From positions 64,602 to 110,158 of the forward strand of contig PLHW01000030.1 of assembly GCA_003139095.1 (NCBI GenBank): a stretch of DNA of 45,557 bases, given 5' to 3'. Positions 15,703 through 24,196 of this stretch are shown here, piece by piece. This stretch comes from Acidobacteriaceae bacterium. Its GTDB lineage: Bacteria > Acidobacteriota > Terriglobia > Terriglobales > Acidobacteriaceae. Position 1 is the stretch's first letter, and each line of letters starts with the position of its first letter. The notes beneath the pieces are model-generated. The model was given only the letters and a program-made list of their open reading frames with translations. It ran no database searches and was not told where the DNA came from. A program made the translations under genes and the position numbers.

Positions 15703-18700
15703 ATGAAATGTCGTTGCTACACCGCAGTCTGCCTCCTGTTTGCGGGACTTTGCACTTGCCTTTTGAGTACGAACGCCGGCGCGCAGGTTGCTTCCGGAAA
15801 AAAAGTTGATGACTCGCAGGAAGAGGCGGTGTTTGAGCGGATCGTGAACCGCGCACGATTTGAAAACGATGGGACAGGAGTGGAAGAAACCGAGGCCGTG
15901 ATCCGAGTGCAGAGCGAGGCCGGGGTGCGGGAGTTTGGGCAGCTGGTGTTTGGGTATTCTTCGGCGACCGAGAAACTGGATGTGGAGTATGTGCGCGTGC
16001 GGAAGGCGGATGGACAGGTGGTGGTGACGCCGGAGGGGACAGCGCAGGATTTCGCTCCCGATGTATTGAAGGATGCGCCGATGTACACGGATTATCGGCA
16101 GCGGCATATCTCGGTGGCGGCGCTGCGGCCGGGCGACACGTTGGAATATCGCACGGTGACGCACATGAATGTGGCGCTGGCGGCGGGGAATTTCTGGTAT
16201 GAGCACACCTTTCCGAAGGGCGTGGCCGTGAAGGAGGACCGGCTGGAGATCGATGTGCCGAAGGCGCGGGAGATCAAGTTGAAGACAACGAAGTATGCGC
16301 CGGAGATTGAGGACAAGGGAGAGCGGCGAATCTATACGTGGGTGGTGAAGGACATTGAGCCGGAGCGCGGGAAGCGATCGGAGGATGCCGAGGAGACGAC
16401 CGGGCCGGATGTGCAACTGACGACATTTCTGGAATGGAAGCAGGTAGCGGCGTGGTACGCGAAGCTGCAAGGCGAGCGCATGGTGGTGGATGAGAGCGTG
16501 GGCAAACAGGCGGAGGAGTTGACGAAGGGCGCGGCGACTCCGGAGGAGAAGGCGCGGCGGCTGTATAACTTTGTGGCGCTGAATATTCGCTATGTGAGCA
16601 TTTCGCTGGGGGCGGGACGTTACCAACCTCATGCGGCGGCGGAGGTGCTGGCGAGCGGATATGGAGATTGCAAGGACAAGCACACGCTGCTGGCGGCGAT
16701 GCTGAAGGCGGTGGGAATCCAGAGTTATCCGGTGCTGATCGATTCGGCGCGGCCGCTGGACAGCGACGAGCCATCGCCGGCGCAGTTCGATCATGTGATG
16801 ACGCTGGCGCGAGTGGGGACGAACCTGACGTGGCTGGATGCGACGCAGGAGGTGACGCCGTACGGGCTGCTGCTGTACCAGTTGCGGAACAAGCAGGCGG
16901 TGGTGGCGTCGGAGGATGCGGAAGGCGGAGTGCGGAGGACGCCGGCGGACTCGCCGATCCCGACTTTTGTGCATTTCGAGTTGAAGGGCAAAGTCAGCGA
17001 GTACGGGGCGCTGGATGCGAGGCTGGAGTTCACGGCGCAGGGCGACCGGGACTGGCCGATGCGCGCGGGGTTTCGGGATATGCCCCGGTCGCACTGGGAC
17101 GATTTTACGAAGATGCTTTCGGCGAGTTGGGGGCTGGCGGGAGAAGTGGACGATGTGAAGGTCGACCCGCTGGAGGATACGTCGAAGCCGTTTCACCTGA
17201 AGTATCACTTGCGGCAGGAACGATATTTTATGGTGCCGACAGCGGGCGTGGCGTTTCGGCCGATTCCGCCGCTGGGAGTCGATGCACCGCGGGGGACGGG
17301 GAAGAGCACGGATCCGATCGACATTGGCCCGGCAGAAGAAGTGGAGTATAAAGTGCGGCTGGAGTTTCCCGCGAACTACACCATCAAAACACCGGTGGGC
17401 GTGGCGATGACGCGGGATTATGGGGAGTATGCGTCGTCGTATGCGGTGAATGCGGCGCGGGGCGGGGCGGGCGGGGCGGCGGGCGGGGCGAGTGCGGCGG
17501 GTGGATTTGTGCTGGAGGGCGAGCGCAGGCTGAGCGTGAAGGTGAATGAATTACCGGCATCGCGGCGGGCGGACTTCGAGTCGTTTCGCAACGTGACGCG
17601 CAGCAATGACGACCAGGTGCTGACGTGCGCGATTGCGGCGCCGACGGGCGCGGCGGCGGAAGCGGAGAAGATGGAGGGCAGTCCGGCGGAACTGCACCGG
17701 GCGGGCGTGACGGCGCTGGAGAGCAAGGACTACCGGCGCGCGATCGAATTGCTGAAGCGGGCGATGAATGGCGACGCGAACCTGAAGGATGGATGGTACG
17801 ACCTGGGGCGGGCGTATGCCGCGGCCAACAATCATGCGGAGGCGATTGGCGCGTTTCGCAAGGAGATTGACGAGGACCCGAATCACAAGCTGGCGAATCT
17901 GGAGCTGGGAATCGAACTGCAACAGAGCGGTAAGACGGATGAGGCGGTGGCGGCGTATCGAAAGCAGATTGAGATTGCTCCGTATGAAAAGGAGTCGCAC
18001 AAGGAGCTGGGGCTGCTGCTGGCGCAGACGGGAAAGGATGCGGAGGCGCGCGGGGAGCTCGAAGCGGCGGCGGCGATTCCTCCGGACGATCCGGAGACGA
18101 AGATGGCGCTGGCGCAGGTGTATGCGCGGCTGGGCGAGACGGCGAAATCGCAGGCGCTGATGAAGGGATTGACGGGAAGCGCCGGCGGAGACGCGGGCAC
18201 GGATGTTTATGCGGGGGCGCTAAGGGCGGACATCGATCCGGCGCAAACCGAGACGGACGCGCAGCAGGTGCTGTACGACATTGGCGGGCAATTCGATTCG
18301 GGGGAGTTCGAGCGGCTGGGCCCATCGGCATTTTCGGCGATGCGGCTGGTGGCGCTCGCCTGGGCGCGCATGGGATGGGCAAAATATTTGCGCGGAGAGA
18401 ATCTGGCGGCCATGCAGTTTTTGAATTCGGCGTGGCTGTTGAGCAGGTCTGGCACGGTGGCAAACCGGCTGGGGCAGGTGTATGAGAAGCAGGATCAGCG
18501 GGAGAAGGCGCGGCACATGTACGCGCTGGCGGCGGCGGCGGGGGGCGATGATGCGGGGGATTCGCGAGCGCGGCTGGGAAAGCTGGTGGCCGATGCGAAC
18601 ATATTAAAGATGGGAGCGGCGCAGTCGCCGGCGGTGCAGAAGGAGATTGCCGAGGCGACCATGGAACTGGCGCAGTCGCGAACGGTGAAGCTGAACACGC

Positions 18701-18951
18701 TGACAAAGAAGACGGCGTCGGCGAAGTTCAATCTGGTGTTTGACGGGTCGTCGAAGCCGGAGCGCGTGGAGTTTGTGGAGGGCGACGAGACCTTGCGGGC
18801 GGCGGGCGAGAAGATGCGGGAGAATGAATTTCCGGTGCGGTTTCCGGATGCGTCGTCGATCAAGATTGTGCGGCGGGGAGTGGTGAGTTGCGATGGGGCG
18901 GGATGCGGGGTGGAGTTGATGGGGATCGAGGACGCGACGGCTGCGAAGTGA
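15703..18951 (+). CDS. DUF3857 - transglutaminase-like - TPR protein
   Basis: This is a 1082-aa exported protein. A signal peptide (MKCRCYTAVCLLFAGLCTCL, ending near NAGAQ) is followed by a DUF3857 domain (about 50-240; RPGDTLEYR) and a transglutaminase-like fold (about 275-400) whose triad is visible as Cys323 (GYGDCKDK), His364 (FDHVMT) and Asp379 (WLDAT). From about 660 to 860 there are TPR units (GWYDLGRAYAAANNHAEAI, ANLELGIELQQSGKTDEA). The C-terminal domain is beta-rich. Members of this architecture are common in Bacteroidetes and Acidobacteria; the substrate is unknown, possibly peptidoglycan-linked or envelope peptides. A GC-rich Gly/Ala run (about 586-600) links the domains. The start is the first ATG of the frame and directly precedes the signal. 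Confidence 0.85.
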   Translation: MKCRCYTAVCLLFAGLCTCLLSTNAGAQVASGKKVDDSQEEAVFERIVNRARFENDGTGVEETEAVIRVQSEAGVREFGQLVFGYSSATEKLDVEYVRVRKADGQVVVTPEGTAQDFAPDVLKDAPMYTDYRQRHISVAALRPGDTLEYRTVTHMNVALAAGNFWYEHTFPKGVAVKEDRLEIDVPKAREIKLKTTKYAPEIEDKGERRIYTWVVKDIEPERGKRSEDAEETTGPDVQLTTFLEWKQVAAWYAKLQGERMVVDESVGKQAEELTKGAATPEEKARRLYNFVALNIRYVSISLGAGRYQPHAAAEVLASGYGDCKDKHTLLAAMLKAVGIQSYPVLIDSARPLDSDEPSPAQFDHVMTLARVGTNLTWLDATQEVTPYGLLLYQLRNKQAVVASEDAEGGVRRTPADSPIPTFVHFELKGKVSEYGALDARLEFTAQGDRDWPMRAGFRDMPRSHWDDFTKMLSASWGLAGEVDDVKVDPLEDTSKPFHLKYHLRQERYFMVPTAGVAFRPIPPLGVDAPRGTGKSTDPIDIGPAEEVEYKVRLEFPANYTIKTPVGVAMTRDYGEYASSYAVNAARGGAGGAAGGASAAGGFVLEGERRLSVKVNELPASRRADFESFRNVTRSNDDQVLTCAIAAPTGAAAEAEKMEGSPAELHRAGVTALESKDYRRAIELLKRAMNGDANLKDGWYDLGRAYAAANNHAEAIGAFRKEIDEDPNHKLANLELGIELQQSGKTDEAVAAYRKQIEIAPYEKESHKELGLLLAQTGKDAEARGELEAAAAIPPDDPETKMALAQVYARLGETAKSQALMKGLTGSAGGDAGTDVYAGALRADIDPAQTETDAQQVLYDIGGQFDSGEFERLGPSAFSAMRLVALAWARMGWAKYLRGENLAAMQFLNSAWLLSRSGTVANRLGQVYEKQDQREKARHMYALAAAAGGDDAGDSRARLGKLVADANILKMGAAQSPAVQKEIAEATMELAQSRTVKLNTLTKKTASAKFNLVFDGSSKPERVEFVEGDETLRAAGEKMRENEFPVRFPDASSIKIVRRGVVSCDGAGCGVELMGIEDATAAK

Positions 18952-19060
18952 GGTTCAGGGTCGAGGGGACGATTGGGTGTGGGGTTTTGAGGGTTTTCGA
19001 CGGAGTGCAATTGCCGTTAACAATGGCAACCTTGCAGCGATGTCGGCGGTGAAAGAAAAG

Positions 19061-19080
19061 CCGCCCACAAAAGTGGGCGG
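19061..19080 (-). terminator. Rho-independent-type terminator of the second GloVer gene
   Basis: An 8-bp perfect stem CCGCCCAC / GTGGGCGG with an AAAA (minus strand TTTT) loop lies 65 bp past the GloVer stop. On the minus strand it is followed by CTTTTCTTTC, a T-rich tail. Confidence 0.6.
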
Positions 19081-19144
19081 CATTCCCCCAACGGCAAGGA
19101 GGGACATGCAATGAGGTAGATGTCCCCAATGGCATAATCCCAGG

Positions 19145-20050
19145 TTAAGGCTTCAGCTTGAACACCGTTCCACAACCGTGCTGTTGGCAGACATACCCAC
19201 CTCCGGAAGAGGTTGTGCCATAGAGATTGCCCTGTGCGTCCATGACCAAATTGCCGGGGAACTGCCCGTCCGTTCCCCCAGTGAAGCTGTAGAGCACCTC
19301 TTCGGTGCCGGCAGCGGTTATCTCGTAGACCGTTCCACGGTTGGAAGCGCCTCCTTCTACGGTTGTGCCATAGAGATTGCCTTTATTGTCCAGAACCAAG
19401 CTCAAGGGCCCGGCCCCGTCCGCTCCGCCGGTGAAGCGGTAGAGCACCGTCTCCGTGCCGTTCGGATCCAGCTTAAACACGGTCCCACAGCCAGGAAAAA
19501 CGCCCTTCGAGCAGAGGGAACCGCCGCCGCCTTCCAACGTTGTGCCATAGAGATTGCCTTTCGTATCCATGAACAAGACGCCATCGGGGATATCGCCATC
19601 CACGGTCTGTTTGAAGAGGTAGCGCCACTTCGCCTTGGCTTGGTTCGTTAGTTCAAAAACCGCACCATAAGGACCTTTCGGCGTGCCGATCGTTGTGCCA
19701 TAGAGATTGCCTTTCGTGTCCCAAATCAAACCGGGACTGGCACCGCTCTTCGCGCCGGCGGGGAAGCTATAAATCACCGTCTCGGTTCCGTTTGGAGTCA
19801 GCTTGAACAGCGTCCCGCAGCCGAGCTTGCACCGGCCAGCGCCGCCAGACTGGGTCGTGCCATAAACGTCGCCTTGTGCATCCAGGACTATTCCATCCGA
19901 TGGGGTACCTCCGTCAAATCCACCCGTGAAGCCGTAGAGCGTTGTGAACGTTTGCGCCTGCGCCTTTTGAGCGGCGACAAGCATCCCCAGAATTGCCACC
20001 AGCAGCAAACCGCGAACAGCGCGTTTCAAGAGAGTGTGCGCGTAGGTCAT
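19145..20050 (-). CDS. Secreted GloVer tandem-repeat protein, second copy
   Basis: This 301-aa paralogue of the 3813-5069 protein is exported with unknown function. The ATG at 20050 is chosen for AAGGAGA about 6 nt upstream and the signal peptide that follows (LLKRAVRGLLLVAILGMLVA, cleavage after QAQA near residue 33). Five units carry the YGTT motif, with FKL..NGTETVIYSF-type strands between them. It is shorter than the first copy by two repeat units. A hairpin terminator lies downstream and a 386-bp region upstream separates it from the eqolisin-like gene on the same strand. It is likely a monocistronic surface or secreted protein. Confidence 0.85.
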   Translation of the reverse strand: MTYAHTLLKRAVRGLLLVAILGMLVAAQKAQAQTFTTLYGFTGGFDGGTPSDGIVLDAQGDVYGTTQSGGAGRCKLGCGTLFKLTPNGTETVIYSFPAGAKSGASPGLIWDTKGNLYGTTIGTPKGPYGAVFELTNQAKAKWRYLFKQTVDGDIPDGVLFMDTKGNLYGTTLEGGGGSLCSKGVFPGCGTVFKLDPNGTETVLYRFTGGADGAGPLSLVLDNKGNLYGTTVEGGASNRGTVYEITAAGTEEVLYSFTGGTDGQFPGNLVMDAQGNLYGTTSSGGGYVCQQHGCGTVFKLKP

Positions 20051-20436
20051 TGCGTTCTCCTTTTTGAGGAACGAAGATTCCACTTGCAAAGCATGAGATG
20101 TTGGGTGCTCTGGCCTCAAAGGGTGTGCATCTCGATGAACGGGAAGCGCTCTTCGAAGAGGCAAGAAGATCAAGGACACGTATGCCACTGCCTTGCAATT
20201 CCCGTCAGTGAGATGAGTCACAAGGCATCTGTGACGTGAAGTCAGTGGCTCGCGGCTTGCTGGCGATAAAATCGCGATTACAGGCATTGACCTCGCGACC
20301 GGGGTTTTGGTGTGATCGCCCGCTAGCGGCGACGATGAAGATCACGAATTAAGGTTCGGGGCTTCCGCGTCTCTTGTTCACAGGCGGTGGGAAGCGGCGG
20401 GCATGTGGTGCCCGCCGTCCGAGTTCTGTTGTGAGG
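20051..20436. other. Intergenic region between two minus-strand secreted-protein genes
   Basis: I see no gene. It must contain the promoter of the second GloVer gene. Hairpins are GTCACA/TGTGAC with a 7-nt spacer (20217-20235), of unknown role, and a 9-bp stem at 20395-20417 listed separately. Confidence 0.45.
20395..20417 (-). terminator. Strong hairpin downstream of the eqolisin-like gene
   Basis: A 9-bp perfect stem CGGCGGGCA / TGCCCGCCG with a 5-nt loop lies 20 bp past the stop codon of the 20437-21399 gene. No T-tract follows, so it may be a terminator, an RNA 3' stabiliser or a palindromic repeat. Confidence 0.4.
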
Positions 20437-21399
20437 CTAATAGTTAAGGATCGCGGTGGTAGCCGTCGTCGTCGTGGAATAGTTGCACCAGGGTGATGTG
20501 CTGCCCTGCTGCACCCAATACATGGGAGTCCACGCCGGATTTTTGATTTTCTTGTAGTTATAGTCGAATAAAGCGACCTTGCTGAATTCGATGGAGCCAT
20601 CCGGCGGAAAGTCGCTGCACTGGTAAATGCTGTAAACCTCCAGCACACCGGATTGCGCCCAGTTGAAGGTTTGTCCTTCGCTGGGAGTGTTTTTCAAGAT
20701 TGTCTTTTTCCCCGTCGTCACGTCCTTGGTCGTGATATTCCAGGTCGAACAGGACGGGTTTCCAGCCTTGCAAGTGCCCTTAATCAGACCCTGGATTTCG
20801 TCGCCGGGACTCACCGTCACAGGCGTGCTGTAGTTTGCCGTGCCGCTCGGGCAGCAGTTCCAACTGGCAATATTCCACGGCCCCACGCCGGACTGTCCAT
20901 CATTCCACCCCAACACGGGCTGGATAATGAGCTGAACGTTGTCGATGTCCTCAAAGCCGGGGAAGAAGAACAAGGTCTGACCATCATTCGTCGTCGGCGT
21001 CGGTGGGACGGTCCAGACGGCTTTGACCTCGCCGTAGGAAGTACTGCTCGTGGAAACCTGACCGGCTTCAATCCAGTCCCAGCTTATATAGAGGGGCCCG
21101 GGATTTACCAAACGTTCAACTACAGGCTCTCCCGATGGCGTATAGCGCGGGAAATTACAAAACGGAACGTTGGCCTCTTCCGTTCCATTCTCAAATTGAA
21201 TGCGCCCATCTCCCAGCAGGGTCTCTCCTTCCTTGATTTCCCGGACACACGAAGGATGAAAGTAGCCGAAGGGTGTGATCACATAGTCGGAGGGCACGCT
21301 GGCTGGGCGAGTCGGCCCCGCGGCCATCTGCGCGCACATCATTCCCACCGACATCAGCAGAACGAACATAGTGCAGAAAGTCCATTTTCCCGGATTCAT
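20437..21399 (-). CDS. Secreted eqolisin/lectin-fold-like protein (function unknown)
   Basis: This is a 320-aa exported protein. The ATG at 21399 has TAGGAG about 8 nt upstream and opens a signal peptide (MNPGKWTFCTMFVLLMSVGM, cleavage near MCAQ). The body from about residue 105 (YGEVKAVWTVPP, LFFFPGFED, QLIIQPVLGWN, WNIASWNCC, VSPGDEIQGLI) has the strand order and motifs of a beta-sandwich seen in G1 (eqolisin) glutamic peptidases and their non-peptidase relatives. The usual catalytic Gln and Glu cannot be assigned with confidence. Six to eight cysteines suggest disulfides. It is a predicted secreted peptidase or glycan-binding protein; the family assignment is tentative. Confidence 0.65.
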   Translation of the reverse strand: MNPGKWTFCTMFVLLMSVGMMCAQMAAGPTRPASVPSDYVITPFGYFHPSCVREIKEGETLLGDGRIQFENGTEEANVPFCNFPRYTPSGEPVVERLVNPGPLYISWDWIEAGQVSTSSTSYGEVKAVWTVPPTPTTNDGQTLFFFPGFEDIDNVQLIIQPVLGWNDGQSGVGPWNIASWNCCPSGTANYSTPVTVSPGDEIQGLIKGTCKAGNPSCSTWNITTKDVTTGKKTILKNTPSEGQTFNWAQSGVLEVYSIYQCSDFPPDGSIEFSKVALFDYNYKKIKNPAWTPMYWVQQGSTSPWCNYSTTTTATTAILNY

Positions 21400-21874
21400 T
21401 CTTTGGCTCCTAGTTTTTGCGATTTGAACAATCAAAAGACATTCTCCATCTTGCAACCAGCGAGCGCGTCCCCGCTCCACGAGAGGAAACATTCCTAAAA
21501 GAGAAGTACGGGGTGCTCGCCTCAGGGGGGCGAGTCTCAGGGGGCGGGAACTGCTCCTCGGAGAGGTGAAAGAATTCTCCGGTCAAAATTGTAGCGCAGC
21601 TCGACGGCGGCGGCGAAGAAAAAGGCCGTGATTGGCGTCGCCGTCTCCGACCCAGACTAGTAGCCGAGAGGAGATTTTAAGTTCAATCGCGAATCATGTG
21701 TGTACGACATTGCAGATGTCTTCAGGGTTCTTTGACGCTGTCGCCATTAGGCCAACTTCAATGGGTTACGAAACCGGCCTGGAAATCGCCTTGGAACCGA
21801 GTGTCGGATCACATCGGCTTGTGCGGTGTCTGCTCGACGGTACAGTGTCGGCTCCGATAGTCTATTGAGTCTTC
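21400..21874. other. Divergent intergenic region before the HD-fold gene
   Basis: This 475-bp region separates divergent genes and should hold promoters for both. A 6-bp hairpin CTCGCC/GGCGAG lies at 21516-21534. An open frame with a TTG start (21632-21868, 78 codons) ends 6 nt before the next gene; it has no Shine-Dalgarno and no recognisable family, so it is not called. Confidence 0.4.
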
Positions 21875-22453
21875 ATGGAACAGCTTTTTGGAGGTCCTTG
21901 GATGCGCGAGGCCGTGGAACACTTGTGGCCGGAGATTGCGTGGATTGGCGATGTGAAGCTGCGCGAGCAGGTGACGCAGACCTGGATCAAGGCGCTGGAG
22001 CGGAGTCCGCTGAAGGCGGAGGATTTGAACCGGATTCCGTTTACGCTGCTGGTGCCGAATTGCCCGATCACGTTTATGGAGCACAAGCGCTGCGTGGTGC
22101 ACATTGCGCGCGAGAGCGCGAAGGCGATGACGGTGTTTATGGGACGCGCGCTGCCGATTGATGAGGACGTGGTGATTGCGGGGGCGATTCTCGCGGATGT
22201 CGGCAAGTTGCTGGAGTACGAGATTGGCGCGGACGGCAAGAGCAAGCAGAGCGAGCGCGGAGAAGCGTTGCGACATCCGTTTACCGGAGTTGCGCTGGCG
22301 CTGGAATGCGGCGTGCCTGACGCGGTCTGCCACATTATTGCGGCGCACGCGGCAGAGGGCGATCTGGTGAAGCGCACGACGGAGGCGTACATCGTGCACC
22401 ATGCGGATTTTATGGCCTACTTGCCATTTAAGAATGCGAAGAACTTGCGGTGA
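21875..22453 (+). CDS. HD-fold phosphohydrolase-like protein with degenerate HD motif
   Basis: This 192-aa cytoplasmic protein resembles small HD-domain metal-dependent phosphohydrolases. The helical core is visible: EHKRCVVHIARES, then the position of the HD doublet as AGAILADVGKLLEYE, then HPFTGVALALECGV, HIIAAHAAEGD and IVHHADFM. The canonical HDxGK reads ADVGK, so the metal-binding His is replaced by Ala while Asp is kept. The other histidines are present. The Shine-Dalgarno is weak (TTGAGT); the ATG at 21875 is the only start matching the domain. It is the first gene on the plus strand before the PrpD/homoaconitase/citrate-lyase cluster and may be cotranscribed across the 192-bp repeat-rich gap. 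Activity is doubtful; a binding role is possible. Confidence 0.75.
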   Translation: MEQLFGGPWMREAVEHLWPEIAWIGDVKLREQVTQTWIKALERSPLKAEDLNRIPFTLLVPNCPITFMEHKRCVVHIARESAKAMTVFMGRALPIDEDVVIAGAILADVGKLLEYEIGADGKSKQSERGEALRHPFTGVALALECGVPDAVCHIIAAHAAEGDLVKRTTEAYIVHHADFMAYLPFKNAKNLR

Positions 22454-22454
22454 G

Positions 22455-22635
22455 TTTTCAGCTATCAGTTTTCAGTTGAGCCGTGGTGGCTGATGCTTTC
22501 TGCGCCTTGGCGATCAAAGAGCTTTCAACGCAGAGGACGCCGAGGGCGCAGAGCACGGTTTGGTTTTACTGAAAACTGACGACTGACGGCTGACAACGAC
22601 TGACAAACTCAGAATCAACGACTGAGAGCTGAAAA
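22455..22635. repeat. Composite nested inverted repeat of heptamer and nonamer units
   Basis: The outer arms TTTTCAGCTATCAGT (22455-22469) and ACTGAGAGCTGAAAA (22621-22635) are inverted with one mismatch. The inner arms are 22499-22512 and 22538-22552 (TCTGCGCC..GGCG type). Heptamers CTGAAAA, CTGACGA, CTGACGG and CTGACAA run 22569-22596. Nonamers run 22527-22556 (AACGCAGAG, GACGCCGAG, GGCGCAGAG). The right outer arm runs directly into the AAAAGGAGA ribosome-binding site of the next gene. Confidence 0.7.
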
Positions 22636-22645
22636 GGAGATTTTC

Positions 22646-24076
22646 TTGGCTACACAGATGGGTGCTCCGAAAGAAACGATTACGGCGAAGATGGCACAGT
22701 TTGCGGCGGGCCTGACGTACGAGCAGCTTTCGCAGGAAGCGGTGTATCAGGCGAAACGGTTTCTGCTCGACTCCGTCGGATGCGCGCTGGGCGGATACCA
22801 GCAGCATGATGTGGTGATCGCGCTCGGAGTGCTGAACGAGATCGCCGGACGCGGAACGTCGACGGTGATTGGAACGGGTAAGAAGATGGATCCGGTGTCG
22901 GCGTCGCTGGCGAATGCGCTGATGATTCGCTGCATGGATTACAACGACATTTACTGGAAGCAGGACCCGTCGCATCCGTCGGACATTTTTCCGGCAGCGA
23001 TGGCGTGCTGCGAGCGGATGAAAGCCGATGGGAAAGAGTTGATTGTGGGATTCGTGCTGGGGCACGAGTTCGAGATGCGGCTGTGCGAGGCGGCGTTTCC
23101 GGGGATTCGCGAGCGCGGATGGCACCATGCGACGCTGACGGCGTTCGCGTCTCCGATTGTGGCGGGACGCGCGCTGCGGCTGAACTGGGAGCAGATTCAG
23201 CATGCGATTGGAATTTCGGCGTCGCGGCATTGCACGCTGGGCGCGGTGACGGCGGGCAAGCTGACGATGATGAAGAATACGGTCGATCCGATGGCGACGC
23301 AGAGCGGCGTGCTGGCGGCGCTGCTGGCGGAGAAGGGATACACGGGGCCGGAGCACGTGATCGACGGGAAAGAAGGACTGGCGCACTGTTTCGGGCCGGA
23401 ATGGAAGCTGAATTTGCTGACGGATGGCCTCGGCGAGTCGTGGCGGATTACACAATGCGGGATGAAGTTTTTTCCGACGGAGGCATTGACACATGCGCCG
23501 ATTTCGGCGGTGCTGGATCTGGTGAAAGAAAACGATCTGCACCCGGAGAGCGTAGAGAAAATACAAATACGGTCGCTGGCCCGCGCGGCGGATATTTTGT
23601 CCGATCCGAGCAAGTACGATCCCCATACGAAAGAGACGGCGGACCACTCGCTGCCATATGTGATTGCGGCGGCGCTGGTGGAGCGGCAGGTGACGCCGGC
23701 GCAGTTCGAGATGAAGAAGATCATGGACCCGACGATTCGGGCGCAGCTGAAGAAGGTGGAGGTGGTGGCGGACCCGGAGATTGAGAGAGTTTTTCCGGCG
23801 CTGCAACGGGTGATCGTGAATATTACGACGACGGATGGGCGGACGTTCTCAAAGCAACTGGACTATCCGAAGGGCGATCCGCGGAATCCACTGACGGACG
23901 CGGAGATTGAAGAGAAGTTCCGGGCGCTGGCGGAGGGCGTGCTGACCAAGAAGGCGCAGGACAAGTTGATTGCGGCGATCTGGAGGCTGGAGAAGTGCGC
24001 GTCGGTTTCGAAGCTGATGAGGATGATGAGGGGGGATGAGGAATTGCAGAGGTCAGAGGTCAGAGTGCAGAAGTAA
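22646..24076 (+). CDS. MmgE/PrpD family protein (2-methylcitrate dehydratase-like)
   Basis: This 476-aa enzyme belongs to the MmgE/PrpD superfamily, whose members dehydrate 2-methylcitrate or citrate-like acids or decarboxylate cis-aconitate. It is helical in the N-terminal two thirds (FLLDSVGCALGG, NALMIRCMDYNDIYW, RGWHHATLTAF, LAALLAEKGYTGPEHV), with the small C-terminal domain after about residue 290. The start is TTG at 22646, decided by AAAAGGAGA 5 nt upstream; no better ATG precedes the domain. The last ten codons (LQRSEVRVQK) come from a heptamer repeat at 24048-24075, so its tail is repeat-derived. The nearby homoaconitase, dehydrogenase and citrate lyase suggest the substrate is citrate, homocitrate or an alkylcitrate; this is inference. 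Confidence 0.88.
   Translation: MATQMGAPKETITAKMAQFAAGLTYEQLSQEAVYQAKRFLLDSVGCALGGYQQHDVVIALGVLNEIAGRGTSTVIGTGKKMDPVSASLANALMIRCMDYNDIYWKQDPSHPSDIFPAAMACCERMKADGKELIVGFVLGHEFEMRLCEAAFPGIRERGWHHATLTAFASPIVAGRALRLNWEQIQHAIGISASRHCTLGAVTAGKLTMMKNTVDPMATQSGVLAALLAEKGYTGPEHVIDGKEGLAHCFGPEWKLNLLTDGLGESWRITQCGMKFFPTEALTHAPISAVLDLVKENDLHPESVEKIQIRSLARAADILSDPSKYDPHTKETADHSLPYVIAAALVERQVTPAQFEMKKIMDPTIRAQLKKVEVVADPEIERVFPALQRVIVNITTTDGRTFSKQLDYPKGDPRNPLTDAEIEEKFRALAEGVLTKKAQDKLIAAIWRLEKCASVSKLMRMMRGDEELQRSEVRVQK
24048..24075. repeat. Heptamer repeat at the end of the MmgE/PrpD gene
   Basis: AGAGGTC, AGAGGTC, AGAGTGC and AGAAGTA run in tandem and include the stop codon region. Almost the same string (AGATTGC, AGAAGTA) occurs at 4-17 of the window. 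Confidence 0.6.
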
Positions 24077-24152
24077 GACCTTGGGTTCTTTTGCACGTGA
24101 GTTTTGAAGTTTTGAAGACATTTTCTAGATCGCGGCAGCGAACAAAAGCTTG

Positions 24153-24179
24153 AACCACAGGGGACACAGGGAACACGGG
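24153..24179. repeat. Nonamer repeat before the DinB gene
   Basis: ACCACAGGG, GACACAGGG and AACACGGGG are three 9-nt units of the NNCRCAGRG type, also seen at 22527, 26641, 27991 and 30874. Confidence 0.6.
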
Positions 24180-24196
24180 GGCTTCAACTGAAGAGA

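Noticed and set aside
15553-17208. Upstream extension of the Ig-like protein frame to 771 codons
   Set aside because: The extension is antisense to the transglutaminase gene and Arg/His/Leu-rich. The real protein starts at a signal peptide at 15552.
17384-18706. A 440-codon minus-strand open frame inside the transglutaminase/TPR gene
   Set aside because: It is Pro/Ser/Ala-rich, has no motif, and is opposite a gene with an intact triad and TPR units.
20217-20235. GTCACA-N7-TGTGAC as a CRP-type operator
   Set aside because: The half sites are in the reverse order (TCACA before TGTGA) and spacing is 7. It is a hairpin, not the CRP pattern.
21632-21868. Possible 78-aa protein with TTG start before the HD gene
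   Set aside because: No Shine-Dalgarno and no recognised motif; composition is not clearly coding. It could be a remnant but cannot be supported.
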